A DNA stretch of 7,614 nucleotides from the NCBI GenBank assembly GCA_017617145.1, contig JAFZWX010000078.1:1-7614 (forward strand), read 5' to 3'. A program made the translations under genes and the position numbers. Shown in pieces: positions 1 through 5,780 of this stretch (positions within the stretch are counted from its first letter, which is position 1; each line of letters begins with the position of its first letter). The stretch comes from Treponema sp. (GTDB lineage Bacteria; Spirochaetota; Spirochaetia; Treponematales; Treponemataceae). Under the pieces are notes generated by a model, which had not been told where the DNA came from, made no database searches, and was given only the letters and a program-made list of their open reading frames with translations.

Positions 1-42
1 GGATTTGTGAAAAGGTTGTTACAAAGAATATGATTCTTAAGT

Positions 43-71
43 CCGACAATTGATTTTCTGTATGATATAAT
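43..71 (+). promoter_or_regulatory. Candidate upstream extended -10 promoter
   Basis: TATAAT lies at 66-71, preceded by TG at 63-64, which gives a TGnTATAAT extended -10. A partial -35 (CCGACA, 43-48, four of six matches) sits 17 bp upstream. Transcription would start near 78 and give hicA a leader of about 60 bases. A second extended -10 at 86-94 is the tandem copy of this one. The call rests on motif match only. Confidence 0.4.
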
Positions 72-105
72 AAAATCAAAGTGTATGATATAATATAATC
101 AAAGT
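59..105 (+). repeat. 23-bp tandem repeat, two copies
   Basis: The block 61-82 recurs at 84-105 with a period of 23 bp and one mismatch (A at 73 against T at 96). The match extends outward to a preceding TG. Each copy carries the TGATATAAT extended -10, so the duplication doubles a potential promoter core just upstream of the TTGACA box. The second copy ends in the first T of that -35. Confidence 0.85.
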
Positions 106-133
106 TGACAACACAACATATGTGTTGTATATT
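105..133 (+). promoter_or_regulatory. Strong sigma-70 promoter of hicAB
   Basis: A perfect -35 TTGACA (105-110) is separated by exactly 17 bp from a -10 TATATT (128-133). The expected start point, about 7 bases after the -10, falls at or next to the ATG at 140. Transcripts from this promoter would therefore be leaderless or nearly so. An 8-bp inverted repeat occupies the spacer, as expected for a repressible toxin-antitoxin promoter. Confidence 0.75.
108..128. promoter_or_regulatory. Inverted-repeat operator candidate in hicAB promoter
   Basis: ACAACACA (108-115) and TGTGTTGT (121-128) are perfect 8-bp inverted arms around a 5-bp centre. The palindrome overlaps the last three bases of the -35, fills the spacer and touches the first base of the -10. 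A bound protein would block RNA polymerase. The natural candidate is HicB, encoded downstream with a C-terminal helix-turn-helix, since HicB proteins of this type commonly autorepress. Binding is inferred. Confidence 0.65.
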
Positions 134-139
134 AAATTT

Positions 140-361
140 ATGGGGATGACGGCAAAACAGGTTATGAAAGTTCTCAAGAAAAATGGGTGGAAACTTGACA
201 GAATTGAAAGTTCCCATCATATTTTCAAAAAGGAAGGGCATAACCGTTCTGTTCCTGTCCCATATCATAAAGGAAAAGATTCCGACTTAGGTTTCTTTGC
301 TAAAGAAATACTAAAAGAGGCTGGCATAGATCCTGTTACTCTTAAGGAAATAAAAAAATGA
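140..361 (+). CDS. hicA: HicA-family mRNA interferase toxin
   Basis: Small basic protein of 73 residues from ATG 140, or 71 from ATG 146. HicA toxins are ribosome-independent RNases with a double-stranded-RNA-binding-like fold that cleave mRNA and are neutralised by HicB. The sequence shows the family layout: an N-terminal helix (TAKQVMKVLKKNGW), then a His motif SSHHIF whose first His (residue 26 from ATG 140) aligns with the catalytic His of the usual GSHxxF, then a basic strand and VPYHKGKD. The first motif residue is Ser rather than the usual Gly. The frame is open from a GTG at 122, but that codon lies inside the promoter spacer. No candidate start has a Shine-Dalgarno sequence, and 140 coincides with the predicted transcript start. 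The gene overlaps hicB by ATGA, as is typical of the pair. Confidence 0.88.
   Translation: MGMTAKQVMKVLKKNGWKLDRIESSHHIFKKEGHNRSVPVPYHKGKDSDLGFFAKEILKEAGIDPVTLKEIKK
344..348 (+). promoter_or_regulatory. Ribosome binding site of hicB inside hicA
   Basis: AAGGA sits 9 bases before the hicB ATG at 358, within the last codons of hicA. It is the only convincing Shine-Dalgarno sequence in the hicA-hicB-GH2 cluster. It would let the antitoxin be translated independently of, and probably more strongly than, the toxin. It also fixes the hicB start. Confidence 0.6.
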
Positions 362-756
362 TTTATAACTGTGACATTACAGAAGAACATGGAAAATTTA
401 TTGTAAGATTCCCTGATGTACCAAATGCCATGACTTATGGCGAAACAAAAGATGAAGCTTTTGAAATGGCAAAAGATGTTCTTAATGGAATTCTTGCCTC
501 TCATGTAGATAATAACTATCCAATTTCTGAGCCAAGTTATAATGGGGGATATCCTATTGAAGTTTCTCCAAAGGTAGCGTTTGCAATTGAATTAAGAAAA
601 GCCCGCGCCGGACAAACTCAAAAAGAAGTAGCTTCAAAAGCTGGAATGACTTATCAGCAATATCAGCGTCTGGAAAATCCACATAAAACAAATCCAACAC
701 TAGAAACTCTTTATAAACTACAAAAAGTATTTAATAGACGATTTTTGGTATTATAA
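358..756 (+). CDS. hicB: HicB-family antitoxin with C-terminal HTH
   Basis: 132-residue antitoxin partner of HicA. Residues 1 to about 60 match the HicB fold, a degenerate RNase-H-like domain: the opening strand MIYNCDITEEHGKFIVRFPD, then the conserved pattern of a Pro-rich turn and a Tyr-Gly-Glu-(T)-xxEA helix (YGETKDEAFEMAKDVLNGIL). This part should cover the HicA active site. Residues about 75-132 form an XRE/Cro-like helix-turn-helix, with QTQKEVASKAGMTYQQYQRLE as the core, suited to binding DNA and repressing the operon. The likely target is the inverted repeat at 108-128. The ATG overlaps the hicA TGA, so the two are translationally coupled. The frame ends only 6 bp before the GH2 start. 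The family call is strong; the target assignment is inferred. Confidence 0.9.
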   Translation: MIYNCDITEEHGKFIVRFPDVPNAMTYGETKDEAFEMAKDVLNGILASHVDNNYPISEPSYNGGYPIEVSPKVAFAIELRKARAGQTQKEVASKAGMTYQQYQRLENPHKTNPTLETLYKLQKVFNRRFLVL

Positions 757-762
757 AAAATT

Positions 763-3700
763 ATGAAAACTCTTTTTAATGACAACTGGCAGTTTGCGGA
801 ACTTGCCATTGATGAAAAAACTATGTACAAGGACGGAAAGCCCCTTCTTTTTAAACCTCAGGATTTTTTAAGTCGGGCAGAGGAGTTGCAATATAAAAAT
901 GTGCGCATTCCTCACGACTGGATGATTTATAATACAAAGGCGCTTTATCGAAGTTCAGTTGGATTTTATAAAAAGAATTTTACGCTTGATAACTTAAAAG
1001 AACTGCCGTATGTTGCGCTGAGTTTTGAAGCAGTTTATATGAACAGCGCAGTATGGGTAAACGGAAAGCTTGCAGGTGAGTGGAAGTACGGATACTCGCC
1101 GTTTGAGTTTGATATTTCGGAACTTGTGCACGAAGGTCAGAACCAAGTTCTTGTAATTGCAGTTTATCAGAACTGTAATACCCGCTGGTACTCCGGTGCC
1201 GGAATTATTCGCGATGTTCATTTGATTCGTACACCTGCTGTTCACCTTGTTAGTGACGGAGTTTATTTTAGTGCAAAGCCGCTTGATGAAAATAAGCTGG
1301 AGGGGGAGTGGGTTGTAAAAGTTACGTCGGAAATAAATGGCGTTGTGCAATTGTCGGAAGACACTGTGTCATTGTCTGAAGACACTGTGTCATTGTCGGG
1401 CTTGACCCGACAATCTCTTTTTGAGAGAGACCCCCGGGTCAAGCCCGAGGGTGACAAACTTGTATTATCCGAGGGTGACATATTGGTTTGCAGACATGTT
1501 CTTGAGGATCAATCAGGAAATGAATTTATCCACTTTGAAGGCGACGGCACTTATACAATAAAATCCCCACACCTCTGGAATCTCACCGACCCATATTTTT
1601 ACATTTTAAAAACCCAACTGTTCACTTCCGATGGCACTCTCCTTGACAAAACATCTCAGCACGTTGGCTTTAAATACGCAAAGTTCACTCCGGACAAAGG
1701 ATTTTTCTTAAACGGAATTCATCAAAAAATCTACGGCGCCTGTCACCATCACGACCAGGGGGCACTGGGGGCCGCATTTAATAAAGAAGCATTGCGTCGT
1801 CAGTTTGCAAAACTTAAGGAAATGGGTGTAAATGCCGTGCGCTGTTCTCATAATCCTCCTCCTAAAGACTGGATGGATTTGTGCGATGAAATGGGACTTC
1901 TTGTAGACGACGAAGCTTTTGATATGTGGGAAAAGCCAAAGACTCCATTTGATTACGGAAACTATTTTAATGACTGGTGCGAGCGCGATGTAGCTGCCTG
2001 GGTTCGTCGTGACAGAAATCATCCGAGCTTGATTATGTGGTCTGTTGGAAACGAGATTTACGATACTCATGTGGGCAATGGTCTTGAAATTACAAAGCGC
2101 CTGCGAAAATGTGTACGTCAGCATGACCCTGAACAAAATGCACCGGTAACAATTGCCTCAAATTACATGATGACAGACGGCGCACAGGAATGTGCAAAGT
2201 TCACAGATGTTGTAGGTTACAATTATCTTGAACGGCTTTACGATGAACATCATGCAAAATATCCTGATTGGAAAATCTATGGTTCCGAAACTGGTTCAAC
2301 AGTTCAAAGCCGCGGAATCTATCATTTCCCGGATTCGCTCAAGCTTGTGACATTCAGTGACGGCCAGTGTTCGACTCTTGGAAACTGTACGACTCCATGG
2401 GGCTGTGCAAATACCCAAACTGTAATTGCAAATGACCGCGATTGTCCATTCAGTGCAGGTCAGTTTATCTGGACAGGTTGGGATTATATTGGCGAGCCGA
2501 CACCGTATCATACAAAGTCGTCGTTCTTTGGTCAGATTGATACGGCGGGATTCCCAAAGGATACTTATTATCTGTTTAAATCTGAATGGGCTGGAAAAAA
2601 TACGGCGCCATTTGTTCATCTTCTTCCTTACTGGGACTGGAACGAAGGACAGATGATTGATGTAAAAGCTTACACAAATGCCGACGAAGTGGAGTTATTT
2701 TTTAATGGTCAGTCACAGGGCAGACAAAAACTCAATCACAAAAACGGCGCTGAACCTTTTGGACGCTGGCAGTTGGAATATCATCGCGGGGAAATAAAAG
2801 CGGTGGCTTATGATGAAGAAGGGAAAATCGTTGCAGAAGATGTGAAGAGATCTTTTGATGATCCGGCAAGGATTGTTCTTGTTCCGGAAGAAGGAACCTC
2901 AATCCACTTCATACAAATAATGACCGCCGACCAGAACGGCACTCTCGTAGAAAACGCCCGCAACTACATAACCTTCAATGTCACTGGCGATGCAGAAATT
3001 GTTGGAATGGATAACGGTGACTCCACCGACTACGACGAATACACAAGCCGCGACGGTCGCACTCACACCAGAAAACTTTTTGCAAACCGCTTGATTACAA
3101 TTGTCCGCGAAAAAGAAAACGGCAAAAGTTTTGTAATTACTGCTGTAAGTGAAGGGCTACCAGCTACCGCAATGAAGTTTGAAAAAAATGCACAAGGCGA
3201 TGGCATCTGGAACGTAACTACACACGACAATTCAATAAAACCAGAAAACCCGTATGTTTCTGTTCGAAAAATAGAACTGATTGCCGGCGGTTCAACCCAA
3301 CTGAATGCATCTCACAAAGAAATTGAAGTAACTGCAAAAGTACTGCCGCTAAATGCAACGGATAAGAATATTGAATGGAATCCAGTGCTTAAGGAATGTG
3401 TGGCAAGTAATAATATTAAAGTGGCCCTTCGACAGGCTCAGGGACCGCATGCTTTCACTCAGGGACTGCAACGCCTGATTCAAGCCAACGGCGACGGCTC
3501 CTGCATCCTTCGCTGTACTGCCCGCAACAACACTCAATACGACGAAGTTATAAGCGACCTTCCTTTTACCGTCTGCGGAATCGGAAACCCGAACCTTGAC
3601 CCATACACACTTATTGAAGCCTGTCGTTTCAACGGTTATGACAACACCAATAACAAACCTGCCCCAGAAATGTCACTCGAAAGCGGAATCTCTAACCGAA

Positions 3701-4368
3701 AATGCGGTGCAACCTGGGTAAGCTTTGACCTTGTAGATTTTGGTACAGACGGTGCAGACACAATCCATCTGCCGATTTTCAGTTTTGCGACAGAGCTCCC
3801 GATTGAAGTTTGGGAAGGAAAAGGAACTACCGGTGAACTTCTTGGCCGATTCTCCTATAAACACGAATCAATTTACAACACCTATTCCGAAAACATCTTT
3901 ACCCTCAGTCACAGACTTTTTGGAGTTCACACAATCACAATTGCCTTTGAGACGGACCTTTACCTTCACGGCTTTTATTTTGATAAAACACCAAAGGCTT
4001 TTGCAAAACTCCGTGCTCTTGATGCAGACCTTATAACAGGCGACTCTTTTACAAAAACCGAACAGGCTGTAGAAAAAATCGGTAACAATGTAAATCTTGA
4101 TTTTGACAACATGAACTTTGGCGACCCCGACAAAGGTACAACAACTCTTACAATCTGTGGAAAATCAAACACGCCGAACAACACAATCAACATAAAGTTT
4201 TTTGCGTCAGACGGAACTTCGACAACTCAGGTTATAGAGTTTGCTCACACCGATGGCTACGAAGAAAAAACTTTCCAGCTGCAAAAAGTCACCGGCCGGC
4301 AAAAAATCAGTTTTGTGTTTCTGCCGGGCAGCGACTTTGATTTTAAGTGGTTTAAATTTTCGTATTAA
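763..4368 (+). CDS. Glycoside hydrolase family 2 (beta-galactosidase-like), multi-domain
   Basis: 1201-residue retaining glycosidase. Domains in order: jelly-roll sugar-binding domain (1 to about 165); Ig-like beta domain (about 170-300, interrupted by an insert at 197-239); TIM barrel (about 305-610) with GACHHHDQG at 325-333, acid/base Glu431 in SVGNEI and nucleophile Glu509 in GSETGS; DUF4982-type domain (about 615-700); a further GH2 C-terminal beta domain (about 704-805); a Big-like Ig domain (about 830-945, with a probable insert at 889-905); then two beta-rich modules (about 950-1075 and 1080-1201) resembling galactose-binding or CBM6 folds. Both catalytic Glu are present, so it should be active. 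The exact sugar cannot be read from sequence; beta-galactoside is the most likely guess. No signal peptide is seen, which suggests cytoplasmic location. The start MKTLFNDNWQF is canonical for the family. There is no Shine-Dalgarno sequence before it, only 6 bp separate it from hicB, and no terminator intervenes, so it is probably read from the hicAB promoters. Confidence 0.93.
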   Translation: MKTLFNDNWQFAELAIDEKTMYKDGKPLLFKPQDFLSRAEELQYKNVRIPHDWMIYNTKALYRSSVGFYKKNFTLDNLKELPYVALSFEAVYMNSAVWVNGKLAGEWKYGYSPFEFDISELVHEGQNQVLVIAVYQNCNTRWYSGAGIIRDVHLIRTPAVHLVSDGVYFSAKPLDENKLEGEWVVKVTSEINGVVQLSEDTVSLSEDTVSLSGLTRQSLFERDPRVKPEGDKLVLSEGDILVCRHVLEDQSGNEFIHFEGDGTYTIKSPHLWNLTDPYFYILKTQLFTSDGTLLDKTSQHVGFKYAKFTPDKGFFLNGIHQKIYGACHHHDQGALGAAFNKEALRRQFAKLKEMGVNAVRCSHNPPPKDWMDLCDEMGLLVDDEAFDMWEKPKTPFDYGNYFNDWCERDVAAWVRRDRNHPSLIMWSVGNEIYDTHVGNGLEITKRLRKCVRQHDPEQNAPVTIASNYMMTDGAQECAKFTDVVGYNYLERLYDEHHAKYPDWKIYGSETGSTVQSRGIYHFPDSLKLVTFSDGQCSTLGNCTTPWGCANTQTVIANDRDCPFSAGQFIWTGWDYIGEPTPYHTKSSFFGQIDTAGFPKDTYYLFKSEWAGKNTAPFVHLLPYWDWNEGQMIDVKAYTNADEVELFFNGQSQGRQKLNHKNGAEPFGRWQLEYHRGEIKAVAYDEEGKIVAEDVKRSFDDPARIVLVPEEGTSIHFIQIMTADQNGTLVENARNYITFNVTGDAEIVGMDNGDSTDYDEYTSRDGRTHTRKLFANRLITIVREKENGKSFVITAVSEGLPATAMKFEKNAQGDGIWNVTTHDNSIKPENPYVSVRKIELIAGGSTQLNASHKEIEVTAKVLPLNATDKNIEWNPVLKECVASNNIKVALRQAQGPHAFTQGLQRLIQANGDGSCILRCTARNNTQYDEVISDLPFTVCGIGNPNLDPYTLIEACRFNGYDNTNNKPAPEMSLESGISNRKCGATWVSFDLVDFGTDGADTIHLPIFSFATELPIEVWEGKGTTGELLGRFSYKHESIYNTYSENIFTLSHRLFGVHTITIAFETDLYLHGFYFDKTPKAFAKLRALDADLITGDSFTKTEQAVEKIGNNVNLDFDNMNFGDPDKGTTTLTICGKSNTPNNTINIKFFASDGTSTTQVIEFAHTDGYEEKTFQLQKVTGRQKISFVFLPGSDFDFKWFKFSY
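1350..1399 (+). repeat. 21-bp tandem repeat within GH2 gene
   Basis: Two 21-bp units (1350-1370 and 1371-1391), each ending GAAGACACTGTGTC, differ at one base (G1356 against T1377). A third partial unit (1392-1399) runs straight into the palindromic element. The length is a multiple of three, so it encodes the heptad LSEDTVS twice and then LSG without breaking the frame. The repeated ATTGTCGG is also the left tip of the palindrome. Confidence 0.85.
1392..1458. repeat. In-frame palindromic repeat element inside GH2
   Basis: Long imperfect hairpin. Perfect 14-bp arms TCGGGCTTGACCCG (1396-1409) and CGGGTCAAGCCCGA (1435-1448) flank a smaller hairpin of CTCT and GAGAG around a T run (about 1415-1427). 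The outer tips TTGTC (1393-1397) and GACAA (1453-1457) also pair. Nested in the left arm is a 9-bp stem ATTGTCGGG/CCCGACAAT (1392-1414). It encodes GLTRQSLFERDPRVKPEGD, a peptide I recall as a recurrent protein insert in several bacterial genomes, comparable in kind to Rickettsia palindromic elements. It encodes no transposase, so it would be a non-autonomous repeat. It lies in a beta domain far from the catalytic residues. Confidence 0.8.
1445..1480 (+). repeat. 24-bp-spaced direct repeat at right edge of palindrome
   Basis: CCGAGGGTGACA occurs at 1445-1456 and again at 1469-1480, offset by 24 bp (eight codons). It gives EGDK and then SEGD in the protein. This is a partial tandem duplication of the element's right tip, mirroring the 21-bp duplication on the left, and it also keeps the frame. 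Confidence 0.75.
3424..3477. repeat. Probable second interspersed-repeat insert in GH2
   Basis: The stretch CTTCGACAGGCTCAGGGACC at 3427-3446 resembles a repeat I recall as common between and inside genes of many bacteria. It encodes LRQAQGP, and its reverse strand encodes SLSLSKGH. CTCAGGGAC recurs 21 bp later (3437-3445 and 3458-3466), and CAGGC (3433-3437) pairs with GCCTG (3473-3477). In the protein, residues 889-905 interrupt an otherwise ordinary Ig-like beta domain between NNIKVA and IQANGDGS. Identity as a repeat family member rests on memory and needs a genome comparison. Confidence 0.5.
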
Positions 4369-4377
4369 TAAGGTTAT

Positions 4378-4983
4378 TTAATTACTAGAAGACGATGAAG
4401 ATCCTCCGGAAGAATGAACTGCTTCACGGTCTTTAATCATGTGCTGCAACGTTATAAGAATAGCGACAACCTTTTGTTCGTGTTCTTTTTTGTAAATATC
4501 AACACACCATTTGTCGTGGAGCGAAATCATTTTCTGACTGATGATTGCAATAATTTCGCCGTTCGAGTCGTACAGTTCAAAGTTCAGTCCCAGAATGTTT
4601 CCTTTGAGCTGCCAGCCAAGACCAACGATGTTTGTAATATCTTTAATTATATGGAATATTTCATTTGAAAGTTCAAACTGAGTTCCGTCTGCCATTGTGA
4701 TGTAGTGGCGTTCGTGAAGAGTAAAAAACTTGCGCTCAATGTGTGCAACCTGTTCGCCTGCTGCTGTTTGAAGATCAGTTTTGTCGTGCAGCGAAATCAT
4801 TTTTGAATTTGCCTGATAAACAATCTGCTCGTTTGAATCTGTAATATCTATGTGATGGTGCAGTGTAAAAACTTTTGTTGTTGTAAAAAGTGAAAGATAT
4901 GGTACTCCGAATTTTTCAACATTGTTTACATTTGCATCTTGTCCGGCTTCGCGGTATCGGTGGATTTTTGAAAAGACTCCCAT
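4378..4983 (-). CDS. LURP-one-related (LOR) family protein
   Basis: 201-residue soluble protein of the LOR/DUF567 family, which has a tubby-C-terminal-like beta barrel around a central helix. The molecular role is unknown in bacteria. Residues about 35-180 carry the family's regular strand pattern: FTLH at 39, ISLH at 63, FTLH at 87 and ISLH at 153, the first three exactly 24 residues apart, with Gly-containing hairpins between them. A hydrophobic helix-like stretch (FHIIKDITNIVGLGW, about 110-124) lies mid-protein. The tail is low complexity (SSGGSSSSSSN). There is no signal peptide or membrane segment. The start is fixed by AAGGAG six bases upstream and an extended -10 behind it. The gene converges on the GH2 gene with a 9-bp gap and no visible terminator, and is divergent from rlpA with 71 bp between them. 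Confidence 0.8.
   Translation of the reverse strand: MGVFSKIHRYREAGQDANVNNVEKFGVPYLSLFTTTKVFTLHHHIDITDSNEQIVYQANSKMISLHDKTDLQTAAGEQVAHIERKFFTLHERHYITMADGTQFELSNEIFHIIKDITNIVGLGWQLKGNILGLNFELYDSNGEIIAIISQKMISLHDKWCVDIYKKEHEQKVVAILITLQHMIKDREAVHSSGGSSSSSSN
4510..4803 (-). repeat. 24-nt near-identical pair within the LOR gene
   Basis: The 24 bases at 4510-4533 recur at 4780-4803 with a single mismatch (G4519 against C4789). Both encode KMISLHDK (residues 151-158 and 61-68) with the same codons except one Leu codon. The fold is internally repetitive, so the protein similarity is expected. Near identity at DNA level suggests a recent duplication or conversion, or codon constraint. Confidence 0.8.
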
Positions 4984-4989
4984 TTGTTT

Positions 4990-5011
4990 CTCCTTAAATT
5001 TTATTATACCA
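4990..5011 (-). promoter_or_regulatory. LOR gene promoter -10 and ribosome binding site
   Basis: Reading the minus strand, TGGTATAAT (5011 to 5003) is an extended -10 with a perfect TATAAT hexamer, and AAGGAG (4995 to 4990) lies six bases before the ATG at 4983. No good -35 is seen, which fits an extended -10 promoter. The leader would be only about 13 bases. Confidence 0.65.
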
Positions 5012-5054
5012 CATTTTATGAAGAAAACTATTTAAAAATACCGATATTTAAAGT

Positions 5055-5780
5055 ATGCGTGCGAATTTTAAAACAACTTTTTTAATAGGATTTTTTATTC
5101 TGATATTCTCAGTTTCTGTTTTTGCCGAAGTTTACAAAACAGGCGTAACTGCTTCATACTATGCCGAAGATTTTCACGGGAAGAAAACTTCAAACGGCGA
5201 ACACTTTAATATGAATGATTTTACCTGCGCTCATAAATCGCTTCCTTTTAATACAATCCTTAAAGTTACGAATCTTGCAAACGGAAAAAGCTGTGAAGTG
5301 CGCGTAAATGACAGGGGACCTTTTGTTTTAAACCGCGAAATTGATTTGTCAAAAGCAGCCGCAACAAAGTTAGGAATGATTGGAACAGGCACAACAAAAG
5401 TAAAGCTTGAAATTGTAGAGAAAGGTGCAAACACTAAACTGAGTCAACAGACTGCAGCTAGCGCAACCAAAATAATGAAAAAGTTATATGGAGACGCGGC
5501 AACAAGCAGTACAAACGCAGCTACAACCACCAGTTCCACAAAAAAACTTGAACCCGGCACTTATTGGGATATTCAGCTTGGAGCGTTCAAATCAAAAGAT
5601 AATGCAAAACAATTTGCCAGTAAGGTTTCTAAAGCAGGCTTTAAAGATATTGTTTTGCAGACAACAAACGGCATAACCCGAGTTGCCATAAAAAAAGTGC
5701 CGGCCACCAAAGTAACCGACACTCAAAACAAACTTTCCGCCGCAGGTTTTACAGAACAAACCTTGAAGCAGAGAAATTAG
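5055..5780 (+). CDS. rlpA: RlpA-like septal lytic transglycosylase with SPOR domain
   Basis: 241-residue exported cell-wall enzyme. Residues 1-24 are a signal peptide (basic start, hydrophobic core, probable cut after VFA). Residues about 28-122 form the RlpA double-psi beta-barrel, with the conserved acid Glu49 in TSNGEHF, His60 in CAHKSLPF and Asp86 in VNDRGPF. RlpA proteins cleave peptidoglycan strands stripped of stem peptides. A Ser/Thr/Ala-rich linker (about 130-170) leads to a SPOR domain (about 172-241: [19 protein letters not shown] and onward), which binds such denuded glycan at division sites. No lipobox Cys is present, so unlike E. coli RlpA it looks secreted, not lipid-anchored. 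The start is chosen for the signal peptide; the ribosome binding site is weak. Its TAG overlaps the opposing lipoprotein stop by 4 bp. Confidence 0.92.
   Translation: MRANFKTTFLIGFFILIFSVSVFAEVYKTGVTASYYAEDFHGKKTSNGEHFNMNDFTCAHKSLPFNTILKVTNLANGKSCEVRVNDRGPFVLNREIDLSKAAATKLGMIGTGTTKVKLEIVEKGANTKLSQQTAASATKIMKKLYGDAATSSTNAATTTSSTKKLEPGTYWDIQLGAFKSKDNAKQFASKVSKAGFKDIVLQTTNGITRVAIKKVPATKVTDTQNKLSAAGFTEQTLKQRN

Noticed and set aside
24..38. Small inverted repeat AAGAAT-atg-ATTCTT as a terminator of an upstream gene
   Set aside because: A 6-bp AT-rich stem with no T run; not convincing as a terminator or operator.
122..139. GTG start for hicA at 122, giving six more residues
   Set aside because: It lies inside the promoter spacer and operator, has no ribosome binding site, and HicA proteins normally begin close to the MTAKQ-type helix.
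1392..1458. Palindrome as a transcription terminator within the GH2 gene
   Set aside because: No U run follows the main stem, the hairpin is in an intact coding frame, and repeat-element features explain it better.
1263..1481. Minus-strand 72-codon frame as a gene
   Set aside because: It is the complement of the palindromic element and its duplications, inside a real GH2 gene. It stays open because the element is symmetric.
5018..5035. ATGAAGAAAACTATTTAA as a five-codon leader peptide for rlpA
   Set aside because: It has no ribosome binding site, is out of frame with rlpA and is short enough to occur by chance. It only superficially resembles the broken MKKLF leader.
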